Assembly: GCA_029860345.1 (NCBI GenBank)
Contig: JAOUBJ010000004.1
Coordinates: 305,679-369,678, forward strand
Length of the DNA: 64,000 nt
From: Candidatus Zixiibacteriota bacterium
GTDB taxonomy: Bacteria; Zixibacteria; MSB-5A5; GN15; FEB-12
Direction of reading: 5' to 3'
Of the stretch, positions 42,824 to 51,991 are shown in pieces. Made by a program: the position numbers and the translations under genes. Each line of letters starts with the position of its first letter. Position 1 is the stretch's first letter. The notes under the pieces are model-generated. The model was given only the letters and a program-made list of their open reading frames with translations, was not told where the DNA came from and ran no database searches.

Positions 42824-44899
42824 ATGTTCAACTTCCTCAACTCGACTGTCTTGTTCGCCGCGGCGGCGGCTTTGATACCGCTAATCATTCATCTTTTCTC
42901 CAAGCGGCGCGTAAAGATCATAGAGTTTTCATCATTGAAACATCTGAAAGCGATGCAGCGGCGTCAGGTACGTCGGCTTAAAATTCGACAGCTACTCTTA
43001 CTGATACTTCGCATGCTGATAATCCTGGCCGTGGTGCTCGCCTTTGCTCGACCCACTTTGCAGGAGGGCGGCCTCGGCTCCCATGCTTCGGTATCGGCGG
43101 TGATATTGTTCGACAACTCGGCGTCGATGAACCGGTACGTGGCCGATGGTGACTTGTTCGACCTGGCTCGCAAACGGACCGAGGAACTGCTTACTACTTT
43201 CGGCGAGGCCGACCAGGTAGCGCTACTGCCGCTGGACGGTACGACCGGGGGAGATAAGGCGGCCAGGTTTGCTACCGCGGCCACCGCGGCCGATCTGCTC
43301 ATGAGAATACAGCCGGGTACAAAAAAGGCCGACCTGCAATCCGGGCTGGACAAAGCGCTGGAACTTCTGGAAAGTTCCGACAACCTCAATCAAGAGATCT
43401 ACATTGTTACCGATAGACAGCGGCGCAATCTGCCAAAGCGTCCGGTGCTATCTTCAAGCGATGCTCGTATTTGTTTTCTCGAACTACCTATGGAGGCGGT
43501 GGTCAACTCAGGGATCACCGGTGTCGATTTCGGCGGACAACTGTTGATGCCGGGACATGAGTTCGAGTTATCGGCCACCGTGATGAACTACGGTGAAGAC
43601 GACCGCGATGATCTGATTGCATCTTTGTTCATGGACGGCGTGCGGGTCTCTCAGACCGACGTGCGTGCTGCTGCTTTAGCAGAAACGGTCGTGCGTTTCA
43701 CGCGAAGCGTTTCGCACACCGGATTCCACAGTGGATGGATCGAACTCTCCGACGACAAATTCGCTTTGGACAACCGCTTCTATTTCAGCCTGCACATTCC
43801 CGACCGGTTCAACGTTTTGGTGATCCGGGGTGATCGTGCAAGTGACTTTGTGTCGCTGGCTCTGACACCGTCTGAGGAGGTCAACCAGTATTGGTCGGTA
43901 AAACAGACCGACCCGGATCAATTGTCGGGTGTGAATTTTCGCGACTACGATGTTGTCATACTCTCCGGCGCACCGACCTTGAGCCAAACCTACGTTGAAA
44001 GGCTGTGGTCGTTTGTGGATGGCGGCAAGTCACTTTTTGTGACCTACTCGGCTGAGACCGATGTCGACCAGTTCAATCGGACGTGGTCGCCCAGCACCGG
44101 TGTGGTCATTGATCAGCCGGCCAAAACAAGTTTCTCCAGAGCCGGATATTACACTTTCAGTTCGGTAGATCTGGAACACCCTATCTTCAGTGTGTTCGGG
44201 TTCGAAAACGGCCAGCCGCCGGGAGTGAAATTCTACACTCTTCCCGAACTGCACCTGGAGGGCGACAGCCGGGTCCTTCTGCGATTCTCCGGTGATCGCC
44301 CGGCGCTGGTCGAGCATCGCCGGGGTCGTGGGCACGTACTCACATTTACCGGACCGATGTCACCGGAGTTTTCGGACCTCACCGGCCACGCCTTCTTTGT
44401 ACCGTTCGTATCGCGGATAGTGGAGTACCTGGCTGCGGACCTCAGTTCGGTCGAACTGGATTTAACGGTCGGCGACCCCATTGCGCGAAGCGTGAATATA
44501 CGCGGCTCTGTTCAGGCGGCCATTCGCATGCAAGCTCCCGACAGCAATGTCTACAGCATCCCGCCCGAAGAAGAATCTGATAGACTCGTCTTCAGACCAC
44601 AGCCGATCGATCTGCCGGGTATCTATAGCGCCTCCTATCTGGGCCGGGAGATCGACCGGTTTGCGCTCAACCTCGATCCAGCCGAAGCCGACTTGAGCGC
44701 GGTCGACCACGACCAGATTGTGTCGGCCCTGGGCGCGCGTGATCCACATCGGTTTCAGCCGGATACGGACCTCGCATCGGCTGTTTCAGAATTGCGATTC
44801 GGCAAGGAGTTGTGGCAGTTGCTACTTTGGATTGCGGTACTGCTTTTGCTGGCCGAGATGCTTCTGGCGCGGGGCTCAGACGTCGAGGAGTCGCCATGA
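42824..44899 (+). CDS. BatA-like membrane protein with von Willebrand factor A domain
   Basis: 691 residues. The N-terminus is the BatA/aerotolerance-regulator signature LIPLIIHLFSKRRVKIIEFSS, then a helix LLLLILRMLIILAVVLAFA. A VWA domain follows from about residue 90 with a DNSASM metal-site motif (VILFDNSASMNRY). A large periplasmic beta-rich region and a final helix near residue 665 complete it. This family is common in FCB and related genomes, where it often accompanies MoxR ATPases, absent here. Overlaps the ABC-F start by 4 bp. Confidence 0.83.
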   Translation: MFNFLNSTVLFAAAAALIPLIIHLFSKRRVKIIEFSSLKHLKAMQRRQVRRLKIRQLLLLILRMLIILAVVLAFARPTLQEGGLGSHASVSAVILFDNSASMNRYVADGDLFDLARKRTEELLTTFGEADQVALLPLDGTTGGDKAARFATAATAADLLMRIQPGTKKADLQSGLDKALELLESSDNLNQEIYIVTDRQRRNLPKRPVLSSSDARICFLELPMEAVVNSGITGVDFGGQLLMPGHEFELSATVMNYGEDDRDDLIASLFMDGVRVSQTDVRAAALAETVVRFTRSVSHTGFHSGWIELSDDKFALDNRFYFSLHIPDRFNVLVIRGDRASDFVSLALTPSEEVNQYWSVKQTDPDQLSGVNFRDYDVVILSGAPTLSQTYVERLWSFVDGGKSLFVTYSAETDVDQFNRTWSPSTGVVIDQPAKTSFSRAGYYTFSSVDLEHPIFSVFGFENGQPPGVKFYTLPELHLEGDSRVLLRFSGDRPALVEHRRGRGHVLTFTGPMSPEFSDLTGHAFFVPFVSRIVEYLAADLSSVELDLTVGDPIARSVNIRGSVQAAIRMQAPDSNVYSIPPEEESDRLVFRPQPIDLPGIYSASYLGREIDRFALNLDPAEADLSAVDHDQIVSALGARDPHRFQPDTDLASAVSELRFGKELWQLLLWIAVLLLLAEMLLARGSDVEESP

Positions 44900-46779
44900 C
44901 ACTGGTCACGGCTGAGCGAATCTCGCAAAAGTTCAATGATCAGGTAATTCTCAAAGACGTTTCTTTCACCATCAAAACCGGCGACCGCATCGGGCTTGTC
45001 GGCAAGAACGGTTGTGGCAAGACGACTCTTTTCGAGATCATGGCCGGACGCATGGAACTCGATCAGGGCAAGGTCCATCACTCCCGCCGATGCGGTATAG
45101 ACTATATTGAGCAGGAATCCACCCAGTATGCCGATCTGACTCTCTTTGAGTATGTAAGCTCGGCTCGTGATGACCTGGCTGCCATGCGAACCGAAATCGG
45201 CGGTCTGGAGCATCACCTTCAGATCGAGCCGGAAGATCGTGAGCAGTTGAACCGGTTGGGGGAGTTGCAGGAGCGGTTTGAGTTGGAGGGCGGGTTCAGT
45301 TTTGAAAACGACGTTAACACGATCGTTCACGGATTAGGCTTTGAGAAAAACCGGTTCTCCGATCTCATGAAGAACTTCTCGGGCGGTGAACGCAACCGGG
45401 CCGGTTTGGCCAAAGCGCTGGCCGGTAAAGGAAACCTTCTGCTCCTGGATGAGCCGACCAACCACCTTGATATCGAATCTACTCGTTGGTTGGAGGAGTA
45501 TCTCAAAGAGACCGAACGTAGTTTTGTCGTCGTTTCGCACGACCGCTCGTTCCTGAGTGCCACCATCAATAAGATCTGGGAGCTACGTCTGGCCAAGCTT
45601 GAGTTCTACACCGGCGGGCTGGAAAACTACCTGGCCGAAAGAACCGCCCGAAGATCGCAGCACGAACATCGCTATCGCCACCAGCAGGAGGAGATCAAAC
45701 GGCTGGAAGACTTTGTCAGGCGCAACATGGCCGGACAAAAAACCAAACAAGCACAATCCAAATTGAAATATCTCGGCCGCATCAAACGGCTGGCCAAACC
45801 GCGCGGTGATGGTCTTCAGGAAAAAATCGGTATGGCCTCGTCCGGCCGTTCGTTCGCCCATGTCTTGTCGATACCCGAGGTATCTCTCGGTTACGGCGAC
45901 AAGGCGGTCATACACAATCTGTCGTTGGACGTCTACCGCGGGGACAAAGTCGGCATTATCGGACGCAACGGTTCGGGCAAATCCACTCTGTTGAAAACAT
46001 TGATCGGGCAACTGGCGCCGGTGCGCGGAGAAATCAGACTGGGCCATCAGGTCGATGTGGCCTACTTCGACCAGGAACTGTCGGACCTGAATTCTGAGTC
46101 GACCGTATTGGATTCAATGTGGGAAATGGAGCCGATGGCCGTCGTCGGGAAGATCCGCTCGTACCTGGCCAGGTTCGGTTTCTCCGATGAAGACCCGTTC
46201 AAGCTGGTGGCCAACCTGTCCGGTGGTGAAAAAACCAAACTGTCGCTGGCCCGGCTGCTGTATCATCCGGCCAACTTCATCATCTTCGACGAGCCGACCA
46301 ACCATCTCGACATGGACTCTCGCGAACGGCTGGAGGAAGCGCTGATTGCATACGACGGCAGTTGTCTGATTGTCAGCCATGACCGCTATTTCCTCAACAA
46401 GGTGGTGGATCGCATTCTACATCTGAATGACGGCGTGGCTACCATGTACGATGGAAACTATGCCTACTTTCGAGAAAAGACCGAAAAAGGCGACCAGCCG
46501 GCCACGCAAAAACCTGAAAAATCCAAAGATGATTACCACGCTTTCAAAGAAAAATCACGCCAACGCGGCCGCCACAAGAAACTCTTGCAGTCGACTCGGG
46601 ACAAGATCGTACAATTGGAGGAAGAACTGAAGCGGCTGGCCCATGAATTGGAGCATGAGATTGCGCCCGAAGACTGGGAACGCCTTACCGCCGCAACGAC
46701 GCGGAAAACTGAGATCGAGGCGCAGTTGCTGGAACAGTTAGCTCAACTTGAGAAGCTCGAGGAGGTCGAGCTTGATTAA
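44896..46779 (+). CDS. ABC-F family ATPase (Uup/EttA-like)
   Basis: 627 residues from the ATG at 44896, preceded by GAGGAG; the longer frame from 44812 would overlap the preceding gene by 88 bp. Two ABC modules without membrane segments: Walker A GLVGKNGCGKTT, signature SGGERNRAGLA, Walker B LLLDEPTNHLD; then GIIGRNGSGKST, LSGGEKTKLSLARLL and IIFDEPTNHLD. The inter-domain linker near residue 240-310 is Arg/Lys-rich (RRNMAGQKTKQAQ), and a C-terminal coiled coil (about 540-625) resembles Uup. Such proteins act on ribosomes or DNA in translation or stalled-complex rescue. Start overlaps the BatA-like gene's stop. Confidence 0.9.
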   Translation: MTLVTAERISQKFNDQVILKDVSFTIKTGDRIGLVGKNGCGKTTLFEIMAGRMELDQGKVHHSRRCGIDYIEQESTQYADLTLFEYVSSARDDLAAMRTEIGGLEHHLQIEPEDREQLNRLGELQERFELEGGFSFENDVNTIVHGLGFEKNRFSDLMKNFSGGERNRAGLAKALAGKGNLLLLDEPTNHLDIESTRWLEEYLKETERSFVVVSHDRSFLSATINKIWELRLAKLEFYTGGLENYLAERTARRSQHEHRYRHQQEEIKRLEDFVRRNMAGQKTKQAQSKLKYLGRIKRLAKPRGDGLQEKIGMASSGRSFAHVLSIPEVSLGYGDKAVIHNLSLDVYRGDKVGIIGRNGSGKSTLLKTLIGQLAPVRGEIRLGHQVDVAYFDQELSDLNSESTVLDSMWEMEPMAVVGKIRSYLARFGFSDEDPFKLVANLSGGEKTKLSLARLLYHPANFIIFDEPTNHLDMDSRERLEEALIAYDGSCLIVSHDRYFLNKVVDRILHLNDGVATMYDGNYAYFREKTEKGDQPATQKPEKSKDDYHAFKEKSRQRGRHKKLLQSTRDKIVQLEEELKRLAHELEHEIAPEDWERLTAATTRKTEIEAQLLEQLAQLEKLEEVELD

Positions 46780-47413
46780 GCTGTTGACCATTTCAGCGTC
46801 ACCGGTGGAAGGATCATCAACAGAGTTTATTCTCTCGGAGATTGCCGACGCTGTGGTGGCCTCGCTTGGCGAGACTGATAAGGTAGCGTCCACGACGGTC
46901 CGCCTGAACGATCTGAAGTACATTCCCTGTCAAGCCTGCGGTAAATCTCCCGAGCCGGAATACTGCCTCTTCGACGATGACCTCACGCCGGTCTACCGGG
47001 CGCTGGTCGAGTGCGACTGTCTGCTTCTTGGTTCGCCGGTCTATTTCGACTCGGTCACTGCTCAAGCCAAGGCCTTTATCGATCGCTGCAACTGTTTTCG
47101 CCCGCCCGATTTTGACAATGTCGACCCCGATCATCAGTTCATCCGTCGACTGACAAAGCTGCGTCCGGCAGCCATGGTGCTGGTCGGTGGTGAGCGCGGA
47201 TGGTTCGAGGGCGCCCGCCGAGTAGTCGCAGGCTTTTTCAAATGGGTTCAGATGGTCGATGAAGGTCACCTGGTATACTTGTCACAAGATTTCAACCGAG
47301 CCGGCGAAGCACGTGAAGATACCCAGATTATCGAATTGGCCCACCAACTGGGCCAACATTTGGCCCGGAAGATCATAGATGGTTATGAAGACAAAAATGG
47401 TGGCGGGGAATAA
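46772..47413 (+). CDS. Flavodoxin-fold NAD(P)H-dependent oxidoreductase-like protein
   Basis: 213 residues from the TTG at 46772, supported by GGAGG six bases upstream and by an 8 bp overlap with the ABC-F stop. The fold is flavodoxin-like: ISASPVEGSSTEFIL is the FMN phosphate loop and LLLGSPVYFDSVTAQAKAFIDRC is the second loop, characteristic of the WrbA/iron-sulfur flavoprotein branch. CQACGK near residue 51 adds a CxxC pair, as in iron-sulfur flavoproteins, though the fuller Cys pattern is not certain. Electron transfer role inferred. Confidence 0.82.
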   Translation: MIKLLTISASPVEGSSTEFILSEIADAVVASLGETDKVASTTVRLNDLKYIPCQACGKSPEPEYCLFDDDLTPVYRALVECDCLLLGSPVYFDSVTAQAKAFIDRCNCFRPPDFDNVDPDHQFIRRLTKLRPAAMVLVGGERGWFEGARRVVAGFFKWVQMVDEGHLVYLSQDFNRAGEAREDTQIIELAHQLGQHLARKIIDGYEDKNGGGE

Positions 47414-47647
47414 CCGGGATGAGCGACGAGGATCGCCCGAACCACAACGGCGGGTGGCCGTCTCAAACTTTGTTTGGGACGGATATCAACGAAGAAGTGA
47501 TCATGTTGGTTTCGCAGGGTCACAATCCCGACTGCGTCGAGATCAGGACCCTGCGACTCTCACCAAGGCGTTGTGTCAGAGCAGCCTTTGAAACCTCCGT
47601 TTCACACGTTCGCCTTCGTCGAACGCAGGAACCGGAGGAACACACGA

Positions 47648-47670
47648 CTGTCAGGCGAGTCGCCTGACAG
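47648..47670. repeat. Palindromic module A, solitary copy
   Basis: Perfect palindrome CTGTCAGGCGA/TCGCCTGACAG, the same module seen at 23068 and 38040. It lies in the 300 bp gap 47414-47712. An 82-codon open frame (47419-47667) crosses the gap but ends in this repeat and matches nothing; I do not call it a gene. Confidence 0.8.
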
Positions 47671-47712
47671 CACTGGTTATGCAGAAAACGCAAATGGCAG
47701 AGAACCACCAGA

Positions 47713-48396
47713 ATGAACAAACCTGACCAACCGAACCACAACGACCCCGAACTTCTGAACTACTACAGCGCCAGGGCGCCTGAGTACGAGCAGATTTACT
47801 ACCGCGACGTACCCCAGCGTCAGATGGAACTAGCCGCCGAGGTTTCCCGGCTTCGCCGTCTGGTGCAGGGCTGCTCGGTACTGGACATAGCTTGCGGCAC
47901 CGGCTATTGGCTTGAGAAAATGTCACAAACCGCCGAGCAGATCGCCGCCGTGGATATCTCCCGGGAGATGATTGAGCAAGCCCGGCAAAAAGAAACCGCT
48001 TGCCCGGTCGATTTTGTTCGCGGCGATATTTATGACCTGCCTTTCAACTCTGATCTGTTTGATCGGGTCACCCTCGGATTCTGGTTCTCGCACCATCCCC
48101 GGCAGCAATACGACGATCTGTTCAATACTCTTCTTGCTTATATGAAGGAAAACGGCTCAATCTGGATGATCGACAACAATCCCCCGGCTGAAGGACTCCG
48201 CCACAACTCAGTCGGCAGTGACCGGCACGGCAACAACCTGATTAAGCGCAGGCTTGACTCCGGCCGGGAGTACACAATCATCAAGAATTACTTTGATGCC
48301 GGTCAACTTGAGTCGATTTTCGGGAACCGATTTCGAGTAGAGCAGCTTATATACGGTGATTGCTACTGGTCGGTGGTGCTGAAAGATCAAGGTTAG
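47713..48396 (+). CDS. Class I SAM-dependent methyltransferase
   Basis: 227 residues. Motif I is VLDIACGTGYWLEKM near residue 57; strand 2 ends in AVDISREMI, and DIYDLPFNSDLFDRV and FWFSHHPRQQY mark motifs II-III. N-terminal YYSARAPEYEQIYY and C-terminal IIKNYFDAGQLESIF parallel the methyltransferase at 38233-38925. Substrate unknown; both paralogues have a repeat element of the module A family shortly upstream. Confidence 0.84.
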   Translation: MNKPDQPNHNDPELLNYYSARAPEYEQIYYRDVPQRQMELAAEVSRLRRLVQGCSVLDIACGTGYWLEKMSQTAEQIAAVDISREMIEQARQKETACPVDFVRGDIYDLPFNSDLFDRVTLGFWFSHHPRQQYDDLFNTLLAYMKENGSIWMIDNNPPAEGLRHNSVGSDRHGNNLIKRRLDSGREYTIIKNYFDAGQLESIFGNRFRVEQLIYGDCYWSVVLKDQG

Positions 48397-48423
48397 TGCG
48401 GCCCCGACCGCTAAATAATGGAC

Positions 48424-48451
48424 TTGCCAAAACCGAAATATACCATATATT
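48424..48451 (+). promoter_or_regulatory. Sigma-70-like promoter of rpmE
   Basis: TTGCCA (48424-48429) and TATATT (48446-48451), spacer 16 bp, about 80 bp before the L31 gene. Confidence 0.6.
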
Positions 48452-48463
48452 TGGCGCCTGTTT

Positions 48464-48503
48464 CCGATTGACGGAATCAAGTACCGATTGACGGAAGCAA
48501 GAA
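48464..48503 (+). repeat. Tandem 20 bp repeat at the rpmE transcription start
   Basis: Two abutting copies of CCGATTGACGGAAxCAAGxA (48464-48483 and 48484-48503), differing at two or three bases, immediately downstream of the promoter. Candidate protein-binding site or leader structure; no regulator is known from this window. Confidence 0.75.
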
Positions 48504-48533
48504 ATAGACTGCGAAATTGAATGATCGAGGTAA

Positions 48534-48752
48534 GTGAAATTGAAGCCGAAAATCCATCCTGAGTACCACGAGTTGACGGTTACCTGTGCCTGCGGGAATA
48601 GTTTCCCCACCCGCTCGACCAGCAAAACTATCAACGTGGAAATCTGCTCCCAATGCCATCCATTCTTTACCGGCAAACAGAAATTGATCGACACAGCCGG
48701 TCGCGTGGAGCGGTTTCGTCGTAAGTACGCCAAGGCTCAGAAGCAAAATTAG
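48534..48752 (+). CDS. rpmE: 50S ribosomal protein L31, zinc-binding type
   Basis: 72 residues with [35 protein letters not shown] and [10 protein letters not shown], the full L31 pattern. CAC and CSQC supply the four Cys/His zinc ligands, marking the C+ form (the C- form lacks them). GTG at 48534 has GAGG four bases upstream; TTG at 48540 is an alternative. It begins the conserved L31-DUF1385-RF1-PrmC run; a terminator-like hairpin follows it. Confidence 0.93.
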   Translation: MKLKPKIHPEYHELTVTCACGNSFPTRSTSKTINVEICSQCHPFFTGKQKLIDTAGRVERFRRKYAKAQKQN

Positions 48753-48778
48753 CCAATTTCTGAGTGACAAATCCAACC

Positions 48779-48814
48779 GGCGGTGCGTATTCTTTGTGGA
48801 AGCACCGCCTGTTC
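48779..48814 (+). terminator. Terminator-like hairpin after rpmE
   Basis: GGCGGTGC (48779-48786) pairs with GCACCGCC (48802-48809), then TGTTCTATTATTT. The T tract is interrupted, so termination may be partial, leaving DUF1385 with some read-through. Confidence 0.5.
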
Positions 48815-48866
48815 TATTATTTGCGGCCGGACGTTGCGACGCCGCACCTTTTGATGGAGACACCCG

Positions 48867-49835
48867 ATGCCGGATTTGAACGTTGGTGGCCAGGCAGTAA
48901 TCGAGGGCGTGATGATGCGCTCGGAAGACAGAGTTGCCACCGCCGTCCGCACGCCTGATGGCCGCATTCTGGTCAAGGCCGATCCTTATGTCTCGTGGGC
49001 GAAAAAACACAAGCTGCTCAAACTACCCATCCTGCGCGGCGCCGTCTCTTTTGTTGAGATGCTGGTGTTGGGAATCAGTACCCTGAACTTCTCAGCTGAC
49101 ATAGCCATAAAAGAACAGGAAAAGCTGGACGCTCAGGAAAAGGGGGAAACGACTGATGGCAAGCCGCCAAAATCCAACAATTTGATGTTGGGCTTGACAG
49201 TGGTCTTCGCTCTGGCTATGGGCATTTTCATTTTCTTCTTCGTTCCCCTGGCTATTTCGAATCTCTTTAACGTCGACAAGAATGCCGTCTGGTTCAATCT
49301 GCTGGCCGGCGGCATCCGCTTGACCATGTTTGTGTTGTATGTTTGGGGGATTTCGTTCTTTGGAGAATTCCGGCGTATTTTTCAGTATCACGGCGCCGAA
49401 CACAAATCGATCTCCACTTATGAAATGGGTGATGAACTAGTTCCCGAACAGGCGGCCCGACACACCCGTTTTCACCCTCGCTGCGGGACCTCTTTTATAC
49501 TCATAGTGGCTCTCTTGGCCATGTTCGTTTACGCTGTTTCCGATACCATCTACGCGCTGTACACCGGACACCCGCCCGTTTTGCTGACGCGCTTCGGTTT
49601 GCACTTTTCGCTCTTGCCGCTGGTGGCCGGCACCTCGTATGAACTCTTAAAACTTTCCGGCAAAACGCGCGATCATGCCCTCACCCGGATATTGATCCAA
49701 CCCGGCCTGTGGGTGCAGAAAATCACCACCCGGGAACCTACCATGGACCAGCTGGAAGTGGCAATTGTGGCGCTGGAGGCTTCATTGGGTGTCACCGAGT
49801 CAAAAATCGCCTCACAGAAAGTGGCTGTTCCTTAG
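48867..49835 (+). CDS. DUF1385 (YqhQ-like) membrane protein
   Basis: 322 residues. The N-terminus NVGGQAVIEGVMMRSEDRVATAVR is the DUF1385 hallmark, and YHGAEHKSISTYEMGDEL and HTRFHPRCGTSFILIV supply the conserved His/Glu/Cys that suggest a metal site. Four hydrophobic segments follow residue 100 (LGLTVVFALAMGIFIFFFVP and others). The function is not established; the gene is commonly next to rpmE and prfA, as here. Confidence 0.9.
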   Translation: MPDLNVGGQAVIEGVMMRSEDRVATAVRTPDGRILVKADPYVSWAKKHKLLKLPILRGAVSFVEMLVLGISTLNFSADIAIKEQEKLDAQEKGETTDGKPPKSNNLMLGLTVVFALAMGIFIFFFVPLAISNLFNVDKNAVWFNLLAGGIRLTMFVLYVWGISFFGEFRRIFQYHGAEHKSISTYEMGDELVPEQAARHTRFHPRCGTSFILIVALLAMFVYAVSDTIYALYTGHPPVLLTRFGLHFSLLPLVAGTSYELLKLSGKTRDHALTRILIQPGLWVQKITTREPTMDQLEVAIVALEASLGVTESKIASQKVAVP

Positions 49836-49851
49836 CTGCTTTTTTATCTAC

Positions 49852-49880
49852 TTGCCGTTTTCGGCCTCAGCCCTTACACT
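49852..49880 (+). promoter_or_regulatory. Sigma-70-like promoter of prfA
   Basis: TTGCCG (49852-49857) and TACACT (49875-49880), spacer 17 bp, 27 bp before the prfA ATG. Confidence 0.55.
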
Positions 49881-49907
49881 AACCGCACGAATTTTTGCGT
49901 GAGAAAT

Positions 49908-50981
49908 ATGCTTGAAATAGTCGGAAAACTCGAGTCCAAACTGAAGGCCATCGATGACCAGATGGCCCTGCCGGAAGTCCTGTCCAATCAAAAACGGCTG
50001 ATCAGCCTGACACGCGAACGACGGCAGGTCGAGTCTATTCTCGAAACGGCACTGAAGTATCGGCAAGCACACGCGGCGGTCGATGAAGCCAACCAGATAG
50101 TTGCATCCTCAGACGATGAAGAACTCGTCGCCATGGCCAAAGAGGAACTGGAATCCGGTGTTTTGAGTCTTGAACAACTCGAGCAGGAACTTAAACTCAA
50201 ACTGCTGCCCCAGGATCCCAACGACGACAAGTCGGCGGTGGTGGAGATTCGAGCCGGTACCGGCGGTGATGAAGCCGGGCTGTTTGCCGCAGATCTCTTC
50301 CGCATGTATCAACGCTTTGCCGATAAGTCAAACTGGAAGATCGAAGTGATGAACTCACATGCATCCGAAGTCGGCGGATTCAAGGAGATCATCTTCTCCA
50401 TCAGCGGCGACCTGGTGTTTGGGCGCATGAAATATGAGTCCGGCGTACACCGGGTGCAGCGCGTGCCGGTGACCGAAACACAAGGGCGGATACACACTTC
50501 GGCCGTCACCGTGGCCGTCTTCCCGGAAGCGGAAGATGTCGATATAGTCATCAAAGAAAACGAAATCAAAGTCGACGTCTATCGTTCCAGCGGACCGGGG
50601 GGCCAATCGGTAAACACTACCGACTCAGCCGTTCGCATCACTCACCTGCCGACCGGCTTGGTTGTCACCTGTCAGGATGAAAAATCGCAACTGAAGAACC
50701 GCAACAAGGCGATGAAAGTCCTTCGGGCCCGGTTGTACGATCAAATACTGTCGGAGCAGCAGGCCAAGATCACCGCCGAGCGTCGTTCCATGGTATCCTC
50801 GGGGGATCGGTCGGCCAAAATCCGCACCTACAACTACCCGCAATCACGGGTGACCGATCACCGTATCAAGCTCACGGTCTATAAGCTCGAACAGGTGCTC
50901 ACCGGTGATGTCGATCTTTTGATCGACCCGCTCCGCCACCACGATCAGGAAAAGAAACTCAAGCTCGAAACTCAGGTGTAA
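49908..50981 (+). CDS. prfA: Peptide chain release factor 1
   Basis: 357 residues from the ATG at 49908; the frame opens three codons earlier with a GTG, but family members begin at this Met-Leu. The GGQ peptidyl-hydrolase motif is in RSSGPGGQSVNTTDSAV near residue 230. The stop-codon recognition region has the PVTETQGRIHTS-like RF1 text rather than the SPF tripeptide of RF2, so it reads UAA/UAG. PrmC, the methylase of the GGQ glutamine, is encoded two genes later. UGA termination then depends on RF2, not in the window, and RF2 would compete with selenocysteine insertion in the MerB-like gene. Confidence 0.95.
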   Translation: MLEIVGKLESKLKAIDDQMALPEVLSNQKRLISLTRERRQVESILETALKYRQAHAAVDEANQIVASSDDEELVAMAKEELESGVLSLEQLEQELKLKLLPQDPNDDKSAVVEIRAGTGGDEAGLFAADLFRMYQRFADKSNWKIEVMNSHASEVGGFKEIIFSISGDLVFGRMKYESGVHRVQRVPVTETQGRIHTSAVTVAVFPEAEDVDIVIKENEIKVDVYRSSGPGGQSVNTTDSAVRITHLPTGLVVTCQDEKSQLKNRNKAMKVLRARLYDQILSEQQAKITAERRSMVSSGDRSAKIRTYNYPQSRVTDHRIKLTVYKLEQVLTGDVDLLIDPLRHHDQEKKLKLETQV

Positions 50982-50992
50982 CAGGGGTAAGA

Positions 50993-51979
50993 ATGAAAAT
51001 ACTGAGAGTCGTCATAGCCGTCATTCTCACGGCTGTTCTTCTATACATCGCTCGCACCACCTCGCGCGGTCGGCCGGAGTTTATTACCCACACCGACAAT
51101 GGTTACACTTTCGAGATGACCACCGTTCCGAAAGCGCCCGAACAGGCCATGGCAACGATACAGCTAAAAATCACAGGTGACATGGGTGCGGGTGTGAAGC
51201 CGATGTTCCGTCAGAGCAAGTTCGGGCAGGATGAAACCACGGCCTTGCACAAATACATCAGTCTACCGCTTTTGGTCGAAGATTCCGCGGCCGGGTTGTA
51301 CTACTCCAATTTCTCAACTTTGGTGCGCGGAGACAGGTTCTACTACTATTTCGAGATTCGTGACGGCACTGGCGGACTGCGCGCTACTTTCACACCCGAG
51401 GAAGGCAAATCGTTCTTCATAAAATTCATCGGCGAGGTCCCTCCGTATGTCATCGGCCCACACATATTCCTGATGTTTGCAACCGTTTTCTGTGTTGTAA
51501 TGGCCTTTTTGCACTCGTTCAAGCTTCTTTCCGGCGGCACTGACGCGCACCACCTGGCGCGTTATATTTTCCTGGCCGTGGTAGCATCTTTTCTGGGCGG
51601 CTATCCCTGGGGATTCGCCATGAACTACTACGCCTTTGGCGGTATCTGGGAAGGTGTGCCGTTCGGGACCGACGCCACCGACAACAAGACGCAGCTTTTG
51701 TTTCTGTACCTGGCCATGATCTGGCTGGTTTCCTTGGGGTCTCTGAGCAAAGGCAAACGGCGCGACTTGTATTCACCAAAAACACTGGGTTGGTTCGGCC
51801 TGACTGCGTTCGCTTTGTTGATGATCGTCTATCTGATTCCGCATTCCATTCAGTTCAGCGCCGGGTTGACGTATGGTGTCTGTTACGGCTTCATCGGCTT
51901 GGTCGGATTGATCTACCTTATCGGTTGGGTGAAGGCACCCCGGAAGCCACAGCCGGCAGGCAAGAAAAGGCGGCGCTAA
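50993..51979 (+). CDS. Membrane protein of unknown function in the prfA-prmC run
   Basis: 328 residues with AGGGGTAAGA upstream of the ATG, 11 bp after prfA. An N-terminal helix (ILRVVIAVILTAVLLYIA) precedes a beta-rich exported domain of about 130 residues that looks immunoglobulin-like (YSNFSTLVRGDRFYYYFEIRD). Five more helices follow from residue 155 (IFLMFATVFCVVMAFLHSFK, LARYIFLAVVASFLGGYPWG and others). The C-terminus is very basic. I recognise no named family; its place in the run suggests it is co-transcribed with prfA and prmC. Confidence 0.75.
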   Translation: MKILRVVIAVILTAVLLYIARTTSRGRPEFITHTDNGYTFEMTTVPKAPEQAMATIQLKITGDMGAGVKPMFRQSKFGQDETTALHKYISLPLLVEDSAAGLYYSNFSTLVRGDRFYYYFEIRDGTGGLRATFTPEEGKSFFIKFIGEVPPYVIGPHIFLMFATVFCVVMAFLHSFKLLSGGTDAHHLARYIFLAVVASFLGGYPWGFAMNYYAFGGIWEGVPFGTDATDNKTQLLFLYLAMIWLVSLGSLSKGKRRDLYSPKTLGWFGLTAFALLMIVYLIPHSIQFSAGLTYGVCYGFIGLVGLIYLIGWVKAPRKPQPAGKKRRR

Positions 51980-51991
51980 ACGACCCGCTGT

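Noticed and set aside
47419..47667. 82-codon frame after the flavodoxin-like gene
   Set aside because: It runs into a palindromic repeat and shows no conserved motif; the similarity of its first residues to the next methyltransferase start is too short to trust.
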